Source of the DNA: Phycisphaerales bacterium
Lineage (GTDB): Bacteria; Planctomycetota; Phycisphaerae; Phycisphaerales; UBA1924
Length of the DNA: 56,689 bases
Direction: 5' to 3'
NCBI GenBank assembly: GCA_020847175.1
Contig: JADLCM010000042.1
Location: forward strand, 1 to 56,689
Shown: one piece after another, positions 33,645 to 44,294 of the stretch
How positions within the stretch are numbered: the stretch's first letter is position 1
Layout of the letters: every line of letters begins with the position of its first letter
The notes under the pieces: model-generated
Told to the model about the DNA's origin: nothing
Database searches by the model: none
Seen by the model: the letters and a program-made list of their open reading frames with translations, nothing else
Translations under genes and position numbers: made by a program

Positions 33645-35117
33645 ATGCCCGGCACCTTGAGACCAGACCAATCCGTCCTCATTCTTGGCGCCGGGCCCAC
33701 TTCACTTGGGGCGGCGTACCGCCTTCGCGAACTCGGGCACCCCCGCATCTCCATCGCGGAGCGTAACGCCCACGTCGGCGGGCTGGCGGCATCGTTCGTC
33801 GATGACGCGGGGTTCACCTGGGACATCGGCGGGCATGTGCTCTTCAGCCACTACGAGTACTACGACCGGCTCTTCGACACCCTGATGCAGGGCGAATACA
33901 CCCTGAACAGCCGCGAGAGCTGGGTTCGCATGTTTGACCGCTGGGTTCCGTACCCGTTCCAGAACAACGTGCGTTACCTCCCCGCCCAGCAGACCTACGA
34001 GTGCATCTCGGGCCTGATCGCCGCGCAGGCGCGCCGCGCGGCGGGGGAAGGCCCGGCGCAGGCGAAGAACTTCGGCGAGTTCATCGATGCGGTGTTCGGC
34101 CCCGGCATCGCGCGCATCTTCATGCGCCCGTACAACTTCAAGGTCTGGGCCTACCCGCCCGAGCGGATGAACAAGACCTGGATCGGGGAGCGTGTCGCGG
34201 TGATCGACGCGGAGCGCGCCCTGCGCAACGTGATCCTCCAGGCCGATGACTTCGGCTGGGGGCCGAACAACCAGTTCAAGTACCCTAACCGGGGCACGGG
34301 GCAGTTCTACCAGCGCCTTGCGCAGGCCTGCCGGACCCCCATCGCCCTGAACCGGGGCGTCACGCGCATCGAACTGGCCCGGCGCGCCGCCCACTTCAGC
34401 GACGGATCGATGGAGCGCTTCGACGTGCTGGTGAGCGCCATGCCCCTCGACCGGCTCGTGTGCGACGTGATCGACGAAGTGCCGAAGCGCATCCGCGAGG
34501 CCGCGGGGCGACTTCTCCACTCGGGGGGGCACATGGTTGGCGTGGGCATCCGGCGCCCGTGCCCGAGCACCAAGAGCTGGATGTACTTTCCAGAGGACAA
34601 CTGCCCCTTCTACCGGGTCACCTATCTCAGCAACTACTCCCCGTACATGACGCCCGATCGACACACGCACTACTCGCTGCTCTGCGAGACCAGCAGTTCA
34701 CCCGAGAAGCCCGTCAACCGGCAGACCATCGTCGAAGACTCCATCTCCGGTCTTGAGGCGGCGGGGCTGCTCGAGCCGGGGGAACGCCGCGACATCGTCA
34801 GCACCTGGGCCTATCACGCCGGGTACAGCTACCCGACCCCCAGCGTCGAGCGCGATGACATTCTGGCTGAGGTGATCCCCTGGCTCGAAGAACGCGGCAT
34901 CTACAGCCGCGGCAGATTCGGCATGTGGAAGTACGAAGTCGCCAACACCGACCACTGCGTCATGCAGGGCGTCGAACTCGCCAACCGGCTGATGCTCGGT
35001 GAAGCCGAGAAGACCATCGGCATCGTCTACACGGTGACCGAGGACGGCCGCAACGCGGCGGAGCACGAGCGCCCCGGTGTCGCCGGCAGCGGGGAGAATC
35101 GCCTCGGCGCGAGATAA
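33645..35117 (+). CDS. FAD-dependent oxidoreductase, UDP-galactopyranose mutase/amine-oxidase-like
   Basis: A 490-residue flavoprotein. The N-terminal dinucleotide-binding fold VLILGAGPTSLGAAYRLREL has the GxGxxxG pattern, followed by the second FAD motif ERNAHVGGLAASF. Later segments (WDIGGHVLFSHYEYYDRLFD, WVPYPFQNNVRYLP) and the C-terminal FAD contact (QGVELANRLMLGEA) are like UDP-galactopyranose mutase and related amine-oxidase-fold enzymes that remodel sugars in surface polysaccharides. The exact substrate is uncertain. The ATG at 33645 lies directly before the Rossmann fold. The regulator upstream is divergent, and the dockerin gene downstream is convergent. Confidence 0.85.
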   Translation: MPGTLRPDQSVLILGAGPTSLGAAYRLRELGHPRISIAERNAHVGGLAASFVDDAGFTWDIGGHVLFSHYEYYDRLFDTLMQGEYTLNSRESWVRMFDRWVPYPFQNNVRYLPAQQTYECISGLIAAQARRAAGEGPAQAKNFGEFIDAVFGPGIARIFMRPYNFKVWAYPPERMNKTWIGERVAVIDAERALRNVILQADDFGWGPNNQFKYPNRGTGQFYQRLAQACRTPIALNRGVTRIELARRAAHFSDGSMERFDVLVSAMPLDRLVCDVIDEVPKRIREAAGRLLHSGGHMVGVGIRRPCPSTKSWMYFPEDNCPFYRVTYLSNYSPYMTPDRHTHYSLLCETSSSPEKPVNRQTIVEDSISGLEAAGLLEPGERRDIVSTWAYHAGYSYPTPSVERDDILAEVIPWLEERGIYSRGRFGMWKYEVANTDHCVMQGVELANRLMLGEAEKTIGIVYTVTEDGRNAAEHERPGVAGSGENRLGAR

Positions 35118-35152
35118 GGGCCGCGCAGGGTGCTCCAGATGTCCGTCGGCGT

Positions 35153-36511
35153 TCAGCACCCTTGCACGAAGAGATCCAGGAAGAAGAAGAAGTCGGCGGC
35201 GTCGAGGAGGCCGTCGGGGCGCCCGTAGCCGGGGTCGTTGGGGTCGGTGCTGCCGCTCAGGTCCGCCGCGCTCGTGTTGCCCAGCGCGAACTGGTCGAGG
35301 AAGTAGAAGAAGTCCGCCGCGTCAAGCGCACCATCGGGCACGCCGTACGCCGGGTCGTTCGGGTCGCTGGCCCCCGACAGGTCAGCGCGACAGGATGGAG
35401 GTTCCCAGGAGGTGATGTGCTCGGGCAAGGAGCCCTGCGACGGCACGAGCCCTCCGCGCTGATCGAAGAACCCGCCGTCCGGGTCAATGCCGAAGACGTA
35501 GAGCCCTGTCAAGCCGTCAAGCGACGTGGAATCGTCGGTGAAGAGCACGAGGCCGCGCAGCGTCGCGGTGTCGCCGTAGGTGCCCTGCAGACCCACGTCG
35601 AACACGCCTCCCGTGGGCGCAATATCTCCGGTGACGTGATCGACGTAGAAAGACCGGACGGTGGCGTCCGTGCCGTGCGCGACATAGAGCAACGACCCGT
35701 CGGGGCTGAACTCCCCCTCCTTGGGCGAACTGCCCCCGGAGAAGAACGGCGAGCCGGGCACAGGCGAAAGAAGTCCGTCCGCGTCGATGAAGTACCCGGT
35801 GACCGTGCTCCCGCTGCCGCTGATCCCGCCGAAGGCGTACAGAAGCGTGCCGTCGGGCGAGATCGCGGGCTCAATCGGGTACGAGCCGTTGGGCATGGTC
35901 TGGATGAGCGTCAGTTCGCCGGTATTACTGACATCAAAGACCCGAATGTCGCGCGTCGTGGTGTTGCCCACGTAGATCACGTGACCGTTCGGGTGCGCCG
36001 TGACATACGCCGCGAAGCCCCCCGCGGGCTCGCGATCGGCGAGCGTGAGCGTGGCCGGGGGCGTGAAACGATAGGTGAGAATCTCGTTGTTGGCCGCGGA
36101 GATCTGCGTGCGGGTGACCGCGATGATGTCGTCGGTCACCCACGTGATGCCCAGCGGGCTGTCCGGTGTGAGAGCCGAGCCCTCCATCGTGAGCGTGCCG
36201 TCCGCGTTCGTGCTCCAGATCGTGATCTGCTCGAGGTCTGAGAACGCAGTCGCGTGGGTATTGACCACGAATCGCCCGGAGGGTGAGATCGCGATGTCGT
36301 AGGCGTTGGTCTGGCGGATATCCGGGGCGCCGCTGGCGCGGCTGCCGATGATGTACTTGTGCACAAACAGCGGAGCGCCGTCCGGGCTGAATGCGTACGC
36401 CGTGACGGAACCCTCGAGATTCCCGTTGTTGGCGACATAGGCCACGCGATCGGCCGGCTGCGCGCCGGCAAGGCTGACAATCGCCGCGCACGATCCAAAC
36501 ATATGCCTCAT
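35153..36511 (-). CDS. secreted beta-propeller protein with GC-type dockerin tail
   Basis: A 452-residue exported protein. A short signal peptide (MFGSCAAIVSLAGAQ) is followed by a 7-bladed-propeller-like region of repeated strands: YVANNGNLEGSVTAYAFSPD, FVVNTHATAF, AISPDGTLLYAFGG and FSPDGSLLYVAHG. These resemble lactonase/YncE-like or NHL-type propellers. Residues about 375-452 are two 40-residue modules (ADLSGASDPNDPAYG and ADLSGSTDPNDPGYG), opened by a Cys and ending GC. AAGGAG lies 7 nt before the ATG. The propeller function is unknown. The tail matches that of the sugar dehydrogenase at 27488, so both probably share an anchoring route. Confidence 0.88.
   Translation of the reverse strand: MRHMFGSCAAIVSLAGAQPADRVAYVANNGNLEGSVTAYAFSPDGAPLFVHKYIIGSRASGAPDIRQTNAYDIAISPSGRFVVNTHATAFSDLEQITIWSTNADGTLTMEGSALTPDSPLGITWVTDDIIAVTRTQISAANNEILTYRFTPPATLTLADREPAGGFAAYVTAHPNGHVIYVGNTTTRDIRVFDVSNTGELTLIQTMPNGSYPIEPAISPDGTLLYAFGGISGSGSTVTGYFIDADGLLSPVPGSPFFSGGSSPKEGEFSPDGSLLYVAHGTDATVRSFYVDHVTGDIAPTGGVFDVGLQGTYGDTATLRGLVLFTDDSTSLDGLTGLYVFGIDPDGGFFDQRGGLVPSQGSLPEHITSWEPPSCRADLSGASDPNDPAYGVPDGALDAADFFYFLDQFALGNTSAADLSGSTDPNDPGYGRPDGLLDAADFFFFLDLFVQGC
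35156..35386 (-). repeat. two tandem dockerin-like modules, 120-bp period
   Basis: On the minus strand, copy one starts at 35386 and copy two at 35266. Both encode 'ADLSG.(S/T)DPNDP.YG.PDG' plus a DFFxFLD helix. Same unit length as the pair at 28745. Confidence 0.88.
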
Positions 36512-36735
36512 CGACGGCTCCTTCGTGCCCCGGACGCATTGTGAACGGCCGACGCGGACAGATCAAGCAAAATCGCAGATGGTCATGGATCAATAAGTGA
36601 GCGGCGGGCGCGTTGGCTCGTGCACAAGGCATCAACTTGCAATGCGCCGGCGCAGTGTCAATACTTGTACCCGCGTCGCTTCGACGCGCACTCAGACTCC
36701 GCGCGCGAGCGCGATATTGCATAAGGATGCACTCC

Positions 36736-37200
36736 ATGGCCAAAAAGGGTCGTCGTCGCGCTGCGGGTGGCGCTTCGCTCCGCTCACTCAGCACCAGCGC
36801 GCTCCTGGCCGAGGTCCGCCGGCGCGAACAATCGATCAACTCGATGATCCGCGATCGCGACACCATCGCGGCCCGGCTGGCTTCGCTCGAAGACGAGATT
36901 GCAACGCTCTTGGGCGAGGCGCCCGCCCGCACGTCGTCCCGCGGTTCCGGCAAGCGCGCCGGCAAGCGCGCCCGCCGGGGAAGCACCGGACGCGTTCGTC
37001 CGAAGAACGACGGCACACTCGAGGACGCTCTCGTCAAGACGCTGACCGACAAGGTCATGGGCGTGAATGAAGTCGCCGCGGCGGTGATCGCCGCCGGCTA
37101 CAAGACCAACGCCGAGAACTTCCGCACCATCGTCAACCAGTGCCTCATCCGCTCCACCCGGATCAAGAAGATCTCGCGCGGCAAGTACACCGCCAAGTAA
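36736..37200 (+). CDS. small basic protein: coiled coil, basic linker and winged-helix-like C-terminus
   Basis: A 154-residue Arg/Lys-rich protein. Residues 1-12 are basic (MAKKGRRRAAGG), about 15-60 form an amphipathic helix likely to be a coiled coil (LLAEVRRREQSINSMIRDRD), and 65-90 are a Ser/Gly/Lys/Arg linker. Residues about 95-154 (LEDALVKTLTDKVMGVNEVA, then TIVNQCLIRSTRIKKIS) resemble a winged-helix DNA-binding fold. I infer a nucleoid-associated or regulatory DNA-binding protein. AAGGA lies 8 nt before the ATG at 36736; an ATG at 36727 is less well placed. It is divergent from the dockerin propeller across a 224-nt, AT-richer intergenic region, where both promoters should lie. Confidence 0.72.
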   Translation: MAKKGRRRAAGGASLRSLSTSALLAEVRRREQSINSMIRDRDTIAARLASLEDEIATLLGEAPARTSSRGSGKRAGKRARRGSTGRVRPKNDGTLEDALVKTLTDKVMGVNEVAAAVIAAGYKTNAENFRTIVNQCLIRSTRIKKISRGKYTAK

Positions 37201-37333
37201 GCCAGGGACCCGTCAAGCACTCATGCTCAAGGCGACGACCGCGCGCCGGGTCGCAGTGACTTCGGCCCTGGCATCAGAGCGCGCGCCGGGTCTCGGGCTG
37301 CGGTGCAGTTTGTACGGCCGTCATCAACGCGCA

Positions 37334-37366
37334 CGCCCGGGACAAGTCCCGGGCGTTGTTGTTCTC
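37334..37366 (+). terminator. rho-independent terminator after the small basic protein gene
   Basis: A perfect inverted repeat, cgcccgggac (37334-37343) and gtcccgggcg (37346-37355), is followed on the plus strand by ttgttgttctc. It lies about 135 nt after the stop at 37200. There is no T-run on the other strand. Confidence 0.6.
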
Positions 37367-37412
37367 ACCTTTGTTCTCGTGTGAATGACCTGACACATCG
37401 ACGCGGGCCAGC

Positions 37413-37940
37413 CTACCGCCGCCGTCTCAGACCCAGCACGCCTGCGCCGACCAGCACCGCGATGCTCCCGGGCGCGGGGGTGAAGCTCAGGTGCGTGAAG
37501 TCTCCCGCCAGGGTCATGCCTCCGGGAAGCCCGTTGTAGACGTGCAGCGCCACCTCTCCCGGGACTTCCGGAACGGAGAAGATTCCGGTCATCACCGGGT
37601 TCGGCATCCCCCCGATGATCGAGAATGCATTGTCCGGGCTTGAGCTCCACGGATCTGTGGGAAGGTCGCGCCATTCGAACACGATCACCAGGATGTGGGA
37701 CATGGGCACATCCGCGTGGGTCGCCGCGCCCGCAAACTCAAAGGTCGTGAACGTGTCGCCGGGGGCCGAAACGTGCGGGAAGACGAGCCGGAAGCCGGCC
37801 GGCCCACCCGGAAACGTGCCGAAGATCGGCTCGACCTGCGCGCCGGCCCCCGCGGCGCCCAGGGCGCACATCACCCCTCCGGCGATGACGGCGCTCCTCC
37901 TTGCGGGGCGAGGGAACGATTTGATCGTGGTCCTGCTCAT
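37413..37940 (-). CDS. exported PEP-CTERM-like protein of unknown function
   Basis: A 175-residue exported protein. A twin-basic signal peptide (RPARRSAVIAGGVMCALGA) ends near residue 34. The C-terminus is a short sorting-type tail: TPAPGSIAVLVGAGVLGLRR followed by further Arg. This is a PEP-CTERM-like arrangement with PAPG in place of PEP, a hydrophobic helix and a basic end, as seen in many planctomycetes. Such tails are thought to be handled by an exosortase. The start at 37940 is chosen because AAGGAG is 6 nt upstream; the ATG at 37946 directly abuts that site. The middle domain is beta-rich and unrecognised. Confidence 0.8.
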   Translation of the reverse strand: MSRTTIKSFPRPARRSAVIAGGVMCALGAAGAGAQVEPIFGTFPGGPAGFRLVFPHVSAPGDTFTTFEFAGAATHADVPMSHILVIVFEWRDLPTDPWSSSPDNAFSIIGGMPNPVMTGIFSVPEVPGEVALHVYNGLPGGMTLAGDFTHLSFTPAPGSIAVLVGAGVLGLRRRR

Positions 37941-38037
37941 GCTCATCTCCTTGCGTCAGCCGCGCGTTCGCGCGCACACCAGAGCGAGTTGGCCCTGTGC
38001 ACACCCGGCGCGCCGCGGGCCGCTCACACGATCATGC

Positions 38038-38074
38038 TACAAATGCGTGACGCCGCCATTGCGGGCGGCGTCAC
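38038..38074 (-). terminator. strong hairpin downstream of ppdK
   Basis: An 11-bp perfect stem (gtgacgccgcc 38047-38057 with ggcggcgtcac 38064-38074, loop attgcg) lies 46 nt beyond the ppdK stop. On the minus strand it is followed by GCATTTGTAG, a weak T-tract, so termination efficiency is uncertain. Confidence 0.5.
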
Positions 38075-38119
38075 AACAATCACGCTGATTTGCACGGCGT
38101 TCGTATGAATTGTAATTCG

Positions 38120-40888
<2,769 letters not shown>

Positions 40889-40997
40889 GCTGACCCCGTT
40901 TCTTCGTTTCTGGTGATCCGCCGCGCAACCCCTCGCCCGGGCGCCCGAACCTTCGGGCGACAAGCCGCGATCGCCTCGGCGGGATGTGCTCTTTGGA

Positions 40998-41035
40998 GCC
41001 TCAATCCTAGGCAGGAACGTGCCTTGAGGCCTCAA
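40998..41035. promoter_or_regulatory. cluster of TTGAGGC half-sites, possible operator between ppdK and pabB
   Basis: A perfect 12-bp palindrome, TTGAGGCCTCAA (41024-41035), lies 20 bases from another inverted TTGAGGC copy (gcctcaa at 40998-41004). The outer arms also enclose ggca/tgcc (41010-41013, 41020-41023). The minus strand between them carries TAGGAT, a possible ppdK -10. The site is about 110 nt upstream of ppdK and 55 nt upstream of pabB, so a regulator could act on both. Confidence 0.45.
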
Positions 41036-41089
41036 TTCCCGCTTGGGTGCATCCGGGCGCGCCCGCCCGCGCTTCATACCATCGCTCCC

Positions 41090-42406
41090 GTGATCCCGAC
41101 TGCGGCACGCCCGTGCCCCGAACTTCACCACGCCGTCACGGCGCTTCACGCCATCGACGCCTGGCCTCGCCACCAACCCCTGGGCGCACTGGTGAGCGCA
41201 GGCGGGCACCCCCACGCGCGCTGGTCCATCCTCACGCGCCCCGGCCCCCACATCCCTGTCACATGCGCCGGTGAAATCCCTGGTTTCCCCTTTGGCTGTG
41301 CGCCCACCCGCCCGGATGAGAACGATCTTCCCTGGTTTCAGGGGGGTTGGATCATCCAACTCGACTATGAGTTCGGCGCACGCATTGATCCCGGACCCCG
41401 GTTTCGCGAGGTCCCCGGCCCCCTCGGATCCGCATGCCGGGTCGACTGGGGGCTGGTCCGCGACGAAGCCCGCGGTGCATGGTTCGAGTTCGGCCAGCGA
41501 CCGAGCGAGTTTGATCTCGGGGCACTCGCGCGAACCGAGCCCGCGCCATCCGCCGCCCGCCTCTCGCCGCTCGAGAGTGAATCCGGGCAGGCGAACTTCG
41601 AGTCGAGCGTTGCGCGGGCGATCGCCTACATCCGCGCCGGCGATGTCTTTCAGGTCAACCTCGCGCACCACCTCGTCGGCGACTTCACCGGCGACGCGCG
41701 GCGTCTCGCGTCGGTGCTCCTCGCCCGGTCGGCGCCGCGCTTCGGGGCATACCTCGAAACGCCCCACGCCCGCGGCGCGCGGAGCATCATCTCGCTCAGC
41801 CCCGAGCGGTTCCTCAGCCTGAGCGCGGCGGGTCGCCTCCGGGCCCGTCCGATGAAGGGCACGCGCGCGATCGAGACCGACCCGCGTGACCTCGACTCCA
41901 GCCCCAAGGATCGCGCGGAACTCGACATGATCATCGACCTCATGCGCAACGACCTCGGCCGGGTTTCGCGCCTCGGCTCGGTGCGCGTCGCTGCCCCTCG
42001 CATCATCGAAGCGCACGGCCGGGTGTGGCAGGCCTCCGCCGAGGTTGAGGGCGAGCTGCGCGCCGGCCTCACCCTGCGCGACATCGTTGAGGCGGCCTTC
42101 CCTCCCGGCAGCGTGACGGGCGCGCCCAAGTACCGGGCCAGGGAGATCATCGACGAACTCGAACCCCGCGCGCGCGGCCCGTACTGCGGCTGCATCGGCG
42201 CGCTCTCCGACACCGGGGCCGCGGAGTTCAGCGTCGCCATCCGCACCCTCACCCTGGACGGTGAACACGGCGAGCCCGGGAACTTTCGCAGCGCGGCAGC
42301 GCGGTACCCCGTGGGCGCCGGCATCGTCGTCGAATCCGACGCGCGCGCCGAGTGGGAAGAAACCCTCCACAAGGCGAGCGCCGTACGGAGCGGCATGGCC
42401 CTGTGA
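41090..42406 (+). CDS. pabB: aminodeoxychorismate synthase component I
   Basis: A 438-residue chorismate-binding enzyme of the TrpE/PabB family, making 4-amino-4-deoxychorismate for folate. The C-terminal signature is clear: IRAGDVFQVNLAHHL, ISLSPERFLSL, DLMRNDLGRVSRLGSVRV, AAFPPGSVTGAPKYRAREII and GCIGALSDTGAAEFSVAIRT. Vertebrate-type AS and isochorismate synthases share these, but PabB is the best fit by length and motif spacing. GTG at 41090 is the likeliest start, as no in-frame ATG precedes the conserved N-terminal strands. No pabA or pabC is nearby. It supplies the pathway of folP at 10171. Confidence 0.88.
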   Translation: MIPTAARPCPELHHAVTALHAIDAWPRHQPLGALVSAGGHPHARWSILTRPGPHIPVTCAGEIPGFPFGCAPTRPDENDLPWFQGGWIIQLDYEFGARIDPGPRFREVPGPLGSACRVDWGLVRDEARGAWFEFGQRPSEFDLGALARTEPAPSAARLSPLESESGQANFESSVARAIAYIRAGDVFQVNLAHHLVGDFTGDARRLASVLLARSAPRFGAYLETPHARGARSIISLSPERFLSLSAAGRLRARPMKGTRAIETDPRDLDSSPKDRAELDMIIDLMRNDLGRVSRLGSVRVAAPRIIEAHGRVWQASAEVEGELRAGLTLRDIVEAAFPPGSVTGAPKYRAREIIDELEPRARGPYCGCIGALSDTGAAEFSVAIRTLTLDGEHGEPGNFRSAAARYPVGAGIVVESDARAEWEETLHKASAVRSGMAL

Positions 42407-42444
42407 AACCCGGCCTCTGCTCTGCTCACCCTGCGAGGTCACCG

Positions 42445-42472
42445 AAAACACACAACCCCTGCGAGGCAGGGG
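42445..42472 (-). terminator. terminator of the L28 / tRNA-Ser transcript
   Basis: A perfect 7-bp stem cccctgc (42456-42462) and gcagggg (42466-42472) with loop GAG. On the minus strand it is followed by TTGTGTGTTTTC. It lies 10 nt after the tRNA 3' end and close to the convergent pabB stop. Confidence 0.7.
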
Positions 42473-42481
42473 CTGCGGAAG

Positions 42482-42569
42482 CGGAGAGGGGGGGATTCGA
42501 ACCCCCGAACGGGACAAGCCCGTTACTAGTTTTCGAGACTAGCCCTATCAACCGCTCAGGCACCTCTCC
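42482..42569 (-). tRNA. tRNA-Ser (anticodon CGA)
   Basis: An 88-nt class II tRNA reading UCG codons. On the minus strand the acceptor GGAGAGG pairs with CCTCTCC. The anticodon arm is CTAGT-CTCGAAA-ACTAG, with CGA at positions 34-36. A long variable arm (AACGGG/CCCGTT) identifies serine, and the T arm is GGGGG-TTCGAAT-CCCCC. The discriminator is G and CCA is not encoded. It follows the L28 gene by 21 nt and shares its terminator. Confidence 0.96.
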
Positions 42570-42590
42570 GGAGCGTTCGCACGTGGGCGG

Positions 42591-42914
42591 TTACTTCGCA
42601 CCCTTCTGCTGGGCCGTGTAGCCGTACTTGCGCTTCAGGGGTTTGACCACGAGACCCTGGCGCATGGCGTTGGTGGAGACGAGGATGCGCTGGCGGCGCT
42701 GACGGGGCTGGCCCTTGGCATCGAGCACCGGCGTGCCATCGGCCTTCACCACCGGCACGAGAGCGTCAACCCGCTGAAGGTTGGGGCGGAAGGTGCGGGG
42801 GCTGATTCCGGTCGGCTTGAGACCGAAGCCGCCCTTCTGAATCGCCTGGCCGGCCCAGGCGCGCTTCTTCCCGAAGGAGGTCTTCTTGCCGGTGAAGTAG
42901 CACTCGTACGCCAT
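42591..42914 (-). CDS. rpmB: 50S ribosomal protein L28, extended
   Basis: A 107-residue ribosomal protein of the large subunit. The start MAYECYFTGKKTSFG, then the AWAGQAIQKGGFGLKPTGIS region and RTFRPNLQRV, match L28. E. coli L28 has 78 residues; here about 25 extra residues (around VPVVKADGTPVLDAKGQPRQ) separate the beta-core from the C-terminal RILVSTNAMRQGL segment. GAGGG lies 7 nt before the ATG, and a good promoter is 44 nt upstream. It appears cotranscribed with tRNA-Ser. Confidence 0.9.
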   Translation of the reverse strand: MAYECYFTGKKTSFGKKRAWAGQAIQKGGFGLKPTGISPRTFRPNLQRVDALVPVVKADGTPVLDAKGQPRQRRQRILVSTNAMRQGLVVKPLKRKYGYTAQQKGAK

Positions 42915-42957
42915 GGCGATACCCTCGCGTCTCTGCCGGGCATGGGCCCGGGCCGCG

Positions 42958-42985
42958 ATTCTAGGCGGGTCGGGAGGGTGGGCAA
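42958..42985 (-). promoter_or_regulatory. promoter of rpmB / tRNA-Ser
   Basis: On the minus strand TTGCCC (42980-42985) and TAGAAT (42958-42963, five of six consensus bases) are separated by 16 nt. A start near 42951 gives a leader of about 37 nt with GAGGG before the L28 ATG. Confidence 0.6.
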
Positions 42986-43428
42986 GAGACCCGCGGCACC
43001 AGCCCCGGTGCGCTTCGCCCCAGACTGGACTTCACTCGGCGCGCGATTGCACCCGTGCGCATGTGGAATCGCGAGCACACATGCTGAGCCCGCAGACCAC
43101 GCCGTTGCTCACGAGGCTTTCAACGGATCGGAGCGGTTGCGGCGACGCGCCTGTGCGGGTCGCCGCTGACCTGCAAGGAACCCACCGAAACGAGTGGACA
43201 GATTCGCCATTGTGACGGACATTTTTGCCTTCTTTTTGTTCATGGTCCGAGATCGCGCAGGTTTTGCCGGCATGGCCAAAACAGTCGTCACAGACGGTTG
43301 CGGAAGGGTTTTCCCGGTGCACACTTCTTGCAGAATGGTGGGTCGGCGGGAGCCGCCGAAGGTGGTCACCAGGTGGAGACCTGGGGAAGGGTTGTGTTCG
43401 GCCGCTTCAGCGCGTCCGTCCCGTCTGT
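42986..43428. other. long intergenic region between rpmB and an unknown gene
   Basis: About 440 nt beyond the rpmB promoter. The part at 43190-43330 is noticeably less GC-rich than its surroundings and contains a T-rich plus-strand stretch. Apart from a doubtful small reading frame (43109-43243, minus) I see no gene, tRNA or strong hairpin. It should hold the promoter of the gene at 43429, but no convincing -35/-10 pair was found. Confidence 0.4.
43109..43243 (-). CDS. candidate small basic protein, 44 residues
   Basis: A 44-codon frame starting MNKKKAKMSVTMANLSTRFG and continuing with an Arg-rich segment. Base composition switches to lower GC just at its start, and the start codon is followed by an AAA/AAG-rich run typical of real small basic proteins. 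The only upstream ribosome-binding hint is GGA. It lies in an otherwise empty 500-nt gap. Equally it may be chance. No family recognised. Confidence 0.2.
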   Translation of the reverse strand: MNKKKAKMSVTMANLSTRFGGFLAGQRRPAQARRRNRSDPLKAS

Positions 43429-44070
43429 ATGAGCGCGCTCACCCGCCAATCTGAACCTCCGTTCGGCGCTATTGACTGGCAGCCGGACGTCACCCAGATG
43501 CTCGACGAGAGCCACCTGGTCGCGTGGAGCGGCAATCCGCGCATGCGCCTGCATTTCGCCGCGTCGCTCGCCCACTTTCTCGACTCGCTGCGCGATGTCG
43601 AAGTCTGCGTCTTCTACGGGCGTTTTATCAACGACCTCGACAGCTTCTGCCACCAGCTGGAGCGCTCCATTCCCGGCGGCCCGCTCGATCGGCGCATCGA
43701 CGGGGGCCGGGGCATCACCGGGCGACTGAGAATGCGTCAGACGTTCCCCGGGCGCATGCCCAGCAAGTATCGCTATTACGTATGGCACGATGCCGACGTG
43801 CTCCTGCGCGACAACATCCCGCTCTTCTGGCGTCTCGCCGACGCCTTGATGGGGGTGGGGGCCGAGGCGGAGTACGTGGATGATGACCTGCTGTTGATTC
43901 ACCGGGTGGTGTACGTGGGCTCGCCCCTGTTGGAGAGCGTGAGCGGACAGCCCCGCGGGCCCTTCCGAAGCTGGTTCCGCGACGGCCTGGGCGATCCGTT
44001 CTGGAAAGTGGTGACGGGCGTGGATGAACCGACGACCACGGTGTTCCACATTGACGGGCTCGGCGGGTAG
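43429..44070 (+). CDS. hypothetical protein
   Basis: A 213-residue soluble protein with no signal peptide or membrane helix. It has an acidic, aromatic-rich composition with conserved-looking blocks: FYGRFINDLDSFCHQLERSI, MPSKYRYYVWHDADVLLRDN and EYVDDDLLLIHRVVYVG. The block WHDADVLLRDN recalls DxD-type or nucleotide-binding loops, but I cannot assign a family. The ATG at 43429 lacks a clear ribosome binding site. A terminator follows 60 nt after the stop, so it is probably monocistronic. Its length and strand-typical codon use support a real gene. Confidence 0.6.
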   Translation: MSALTRQSEPPFGAIDWQPDVTQMLDESHLVAWSGNPRMRLHFAASLAHFLDSLRDVEVCVFYGRFINDLDSFCHQLERSIPGGPLDRRIDGGRGITGRLRMRQTFPGRMPSKYRYYVWHDADVLLRDNIPLFWRLADALMGVGAEAEYVDDDLLLIHRVVYVGSPLLESVSGQPRGPFRSWFRDGLGDPFWKVVTGVDEPTTTVFHIDGLGG

Positions 44071-44129
44071 CGAGCCCGAGGAATTTGAACTCCGACGCGG
44101 GACTGGATCCGCCCGCGGAGGAGAGGGCG

Positions 44130-44162
44130 GCGAGGCTCCTCGTGGGCCTCGCTGTTCATTTT
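44130..44162 (+). terminator. rho-independent terminator after the gene at 43429
   Basis: Stem gcgaggc (44130-44136) and gcctcgc (44146-44152) with a 9-nt loop, followed by tgttcatttt on the plus strand. Confidence 0.65.
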
Positions 44163-44294
44163 GGATGACGCTCAGCGGATCGACCGGCCTGCATTGAGCG
44201 CATCCCACACGCGGCGAGCGCCGCGCCCGGAACACGGGGTCGGACCCGCCCCGGGCTACCATCGGCCCCCGAAGGCGGGGATGAGGGCGCGGCC

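Noticed and set aside
40889..42517. 540-codon open frame upstream of ppdK on the minus strand
   Set aside because: It lies opposite pabB and reads as low-information GC-rich shadow sequence; ppdK has a normal start at 40888.
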